Positions 5,257 through 6,903 of a DNA stretch of 6,903 nucleotides are shown here, one piece after another. A model generated the notes under the pieces. The model made no database searches and had not been told where the DNA came from. It was given only the letters and a program-made list of their open reading frames with translations. The stretch is from DASUZD01 sp036377055. Its GTDB lineage: Bacteria; Actinomycetota; Thermoleophilia; Gaiellales; Gaiellaceae. Within the stretch, counting starts at the first letter, position 1. The number at the start of each line of letters is the position of its first letter. The DNA is taken from the NCBI GenBank assembly GCA_036377055.1, contig DASUZD010000124.1, forward strand, positions 1 through 6,903, given 5' to 3'. A program made the translations under genes and the position numbers.

Positions 5257-6522
5257 ATGACACGCCGGATCCTCGTCCTCGTTCTCCTCGGAGCTCTCGT
5301 CGGTGGACCGACCGTGCACCGCCAGGCGATCGGCGACGACGAGGACGGATTCGCGCCGACCCCCGTCCAGGCTCAGGAGCCGGACGCGATCGAGGCGAGC
5401 TTCGCCCGCGAGAGCTACCGGCCGGGCGCGCAGGCGACGCTGCGATTCTTCTCGGGCGCCGCCGGCGTCGTCGTCCGCCTCTATCGCGCGGGCGAGGAGA
5501 CCGTCCCGACGGTCGGCTACGACGAGCTGCGCGGCGTGCCCGTCTCCGACGAGCTCGCGGTGGGGAACGTCGGCGCGGGCACGGTCGTGCCGCTTCGGCT
5601 CGGCGCTTGGCCGAGCGGTCTCTACTTCGCCGACCTGACCGCGCCCGGGCGAGTGGGCTACGCGTCGTTCGTGCTGCGCCCGTCGCGGCTCGGGACGCAG
5701 CGCGTCGCGATCGTGATGCCGACGCGCACCTGGCAGGCCTACAACTTCCGCGACGACGACGGCGACGGCCACAGCGACACTTGGTACGCCCCAGGCGGCG
5801 GGCGCCACGCCCGCCTCGCCCGGCCCTTCTTGAACCGCGGCGTCCCGCCCCACTTCCGGCAGTACGACCTCCCCTTCCTGCACTGGCTGTACGGAACGGG
5901 GAAGAGCGTCGACTTCCTCGCGCAGGCGGACCTCGACGCCGCAACCGGCGCCAAGCTTGCGGCGGCCTACGACCTGATCGTCTTCCCAGGTCACCACGAG
6001 TACGTGACCGCCGCCGAGTACGACCACGTCACGCGGTTCCGCGACCTCGGCGGGAACCTCGCGTTCCTCTCGGCCGACAACTTCTTCTGGCGGATCGACC
6101 TTCGCGGCAACGTGATGACGCGGATCGCGAAGTGGCGCAACCTCGGACGGCCCGAGGCGGGCCTGATCGGCGTCCAGTACAACGGCAACGACCGAGGCGG
6201 GCGGCGCGGGGCGTGGCTCGTTCGCAAAGGCGGGGCGGCGGCCTGGCTCTTCCACGGGGTCGCCCTCCAGAGCGGGGGCGCCTTCTCGTCGGGCGGCGTC
6301 GAGATCGACTCGATCGCGACTGCTTCGCCCCGCGGAGTGGAGGTCGTCGCCGCGATTCCGGAGCTATTCGGCCCTGGCCGCTCCGCGGACATGACCTACT
6401 ACGAGTCCGCGGGCGGCGCCCGTGTGTTCGCGGCCGGCGCGTTCACGCTCGCCGGCCACGCCGCCGAGCCGGCCGTCCGCAGGCTGCTCGAGAATCTCTG
6501 GGCGCACCTTGCGAATGGTTGA
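5257..6522 (+). CDS. Exported protein of the N,N-dimethylformamidase beta-subunit C-terminal-like family (DUF6605-like)
   Basis: This is a 421-aa protein. Residues 1-20 (MTRR plus a Leu/Val-rich stretch) form a signal peptide or membrane anchor; no clean cleavage site follows, VQA (37-39) being the nearest. Residues 44-142 form a beta-sandwich lead domain ending WPSGLYFADL...GYASFVLRP. The main domain follows: VAIVMPTRTWQAYN (150-163), FRQYDLPFLHWLY (200-212), YDLIVFPGHHEYV (238-250), GGNLAFLSADNFFWR (265-279) and YYESAGGARVFAAGAF (381-396). From memory, N,N-dimethylformamidase binds iron through two Tyr and one Glu. Y162, Y203 and E248 are the matching candidates, and the Tyr-Tyr spacing of 41 residues equals that of the enzyme. 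DDDGDGHSD (166-174) resembles a calcium-binding loop. Actual amidase activity is unproven. The next exported gene starts 31 bp downstream. Confidence 0.82.
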   Translation: MTRRILVLVLLGALVGGPTVHRQAIGDDEDGFAPTPVQAQEPDAIEASFARESYRPGAQATLRFFSGAAGVVVRLYRAGEETVPTVGYDELRGVPVSDELAVGNVGAGTVVPLRLGAWPSGLYFADLTAPGRVGYASFVLRPSRLGTQRVAIVMPTRTWQAYNFRDDDGDGHSDTWYAPGGGRHARLARPFLNRGVPPHFRQYDLPFLHWLYGTGKSVDFLAQADLDAATGAKLAAAYDLIVFPGHHEYVTAAEYDHVTRFRDLGGNLAFLSADNFFWRIDLRGNVMTRIAKWRNLGRPEAGLIGVQYNGNDRGGRRGAWLVRKGGAAAWLFHGVALQSGGAFSSGGVEIDSIATASPRGVEVVAAIPELFGPGRSADMTYYESAGGARVFAAGAFTLAGHAAEPAVRRLLENLWAHLANG

Positions 6523-6547
6523 CCCGCGTCCCCGACGGACGTACCTT
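6519..6547 (+). promoter_or_regulatory. Leaderless promoter of the last gene
   Basis: TTGACC (6519-6524), a 17-base spacer and TACCTT (6542-6547) are followed by exactly six bases and then ATG 6554. Transcription would therefore start at the A of the start codon. The -35 overlaps the TGA stop of the preceding gene (6520-6522). No Shine-Dalgarno precedes the ATG, consistent with leaderless translation, which is common in actinobacteria. Confidence 0.6.
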
Positions 6548-6553
6548 CGAACG

Positions 6554-6903
6554 ATGCGGCTGTGCGCGACGCTGTGCGCCCTCTTCGCGTGTCTCGCGGT
6601 GGGAACTGCTTCGGCGCGGCCCGGACGGCTGCCGCCGCAGACCCTGCGCGGGCCGGAGAACTTGCTCGAGGAGTACCCGACGCTCTCGCTCGCGACCCCG
6701 GCGCAGCGCGCGGCGGCCGAACGCCTGCTCGCTCGGATCCGCACGGCCGCCCGCGGCTGGCGCCGGCTTCCCGACGCAACGGCGGCGGGCTTCGACACGC
6801 AAACCGCCCGCCGGCGAGCGGGCGACCGGTCCGTCCACTACCTGCACGCCGAGCACCACGAGTTCAGCCAGGACGATCGCTACCTCGATCCCGAGCGCCC
6901 CGA
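6554..6903 (+). CDS. Exported protein of unknown function (C-terminus cut by window edge)
   Basis: ATG 6554 opens a frame that runs off the window after 116 codons. Residues 1-21 (MRLC...GTASA before R22) are a good Sec signal peptide with an Ala-Ser-Ala cleavage site. LFAC at 10-13 is a poor lipobox, so a lipoprotein is unlikely. The mature part begins Pro-rich (RPGRLPPQTLRGPENLL), has a helical Arg/Ala-rich segment (ATPAQRAAAERLLARIRTAARGWRRLPDA), then SVHYLHAEHHEFSQDDRYLDPERP. The His-rich HYLHAEHHEF and the YLDPERP block recall secreted actinobacterial proteins of unknown function that continue with a further His-containing region; this is from memory and unverified. It sits 31 bp after the DUF6605-like gene but has its own promoter. 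No enzymatic role can be assigned from the visible part. Confidence 0.7.
   Translation, partial: MRLCATLCALFACLAVGTASARPGRLPPQTLRGPENLLEEYPTLSLATPAQRAAAERLLARIRTAARGWRRLPDATAAGFDTQTARRRAGDRSVHYLHAEHHEFSQDDRYLDPERP

Noticed and set aside
5209..6255. 348-codon minus-strand open frame opposite the DUF6605-like gene
   Set aside because: No motif is seen, and the plus-strand gene carries clear conserved blocks over the same bases.
6554..6616. Lipoprotein signal at LFAC in the last gene
   Set aside because: Phe at position -2 and a very short stretch before the Cys do not fit a lipobox; the Ala-Ser-Ala site after residue 21 is better.

Overview
This is a high-GC window (roughly 70 % G+C by eye). 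Its gene families and compact promoters suggest an actinomycetote of the Thermoleophilia type (Gaiellales/Solirubrobacterales-like). That placement is an inference from family flavour, not a database result. No rRNA, tRNA, CRISPR array or insertion sequence is visible.

Left part (1-3561): a secreted TolB/PD40 six-bladed propeller protein runs leftwards off the window edge. It is divergent, with a 44-bp gap, from a large BTAD/SARP-type regulator-ATPase (933-3287). The regulator carries a degenerate nucleotidyl-cyclase-like domain and ends where relatives usually continue into TPR repeats. A 79-aa protein of unknown function follows after a GC-rich hairpin and may be co-transcribed.

Middle (3605-4866): a gene encodes two tandem copies of a small Cys-x-Cys-x4-Cys/His domain. 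It converges, with a 26-bp gap, on a leftward two-gene unit made of a DUF5678-like protein and a retropepsin-like aspartic protease. The protease is split by an apparent one-base frameshift near 4522-4526. The two-gene unit has a good -35/-10 promoter whose -35 box lies inside a perfect TTGAC-N3-GTCAA palindrome.

Right part (4921-6903): a gene-free stretch of about 340 bp contains three consecutive inverted repeats. It is followed by an exported protein resembling the N,N-dimethylformamidase beta-subunit C-terminal family (DUF6605-like). A second exported protein, cut by the window end, has its own apparently leaderless promoter overlapping the upstream stop codon.

How it fits together: three gene products look exported (the propeller, the DUF6605-like protein and the last partial protein), suggesting envelope or extracellular functions, but no single pathway links them. 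The strongest leads are the duplicated CxCx4C protein, the broken protease beside an intact DUF5678 partner, the pared-down regulator, and the structured leader before the DUF6605-like gene.
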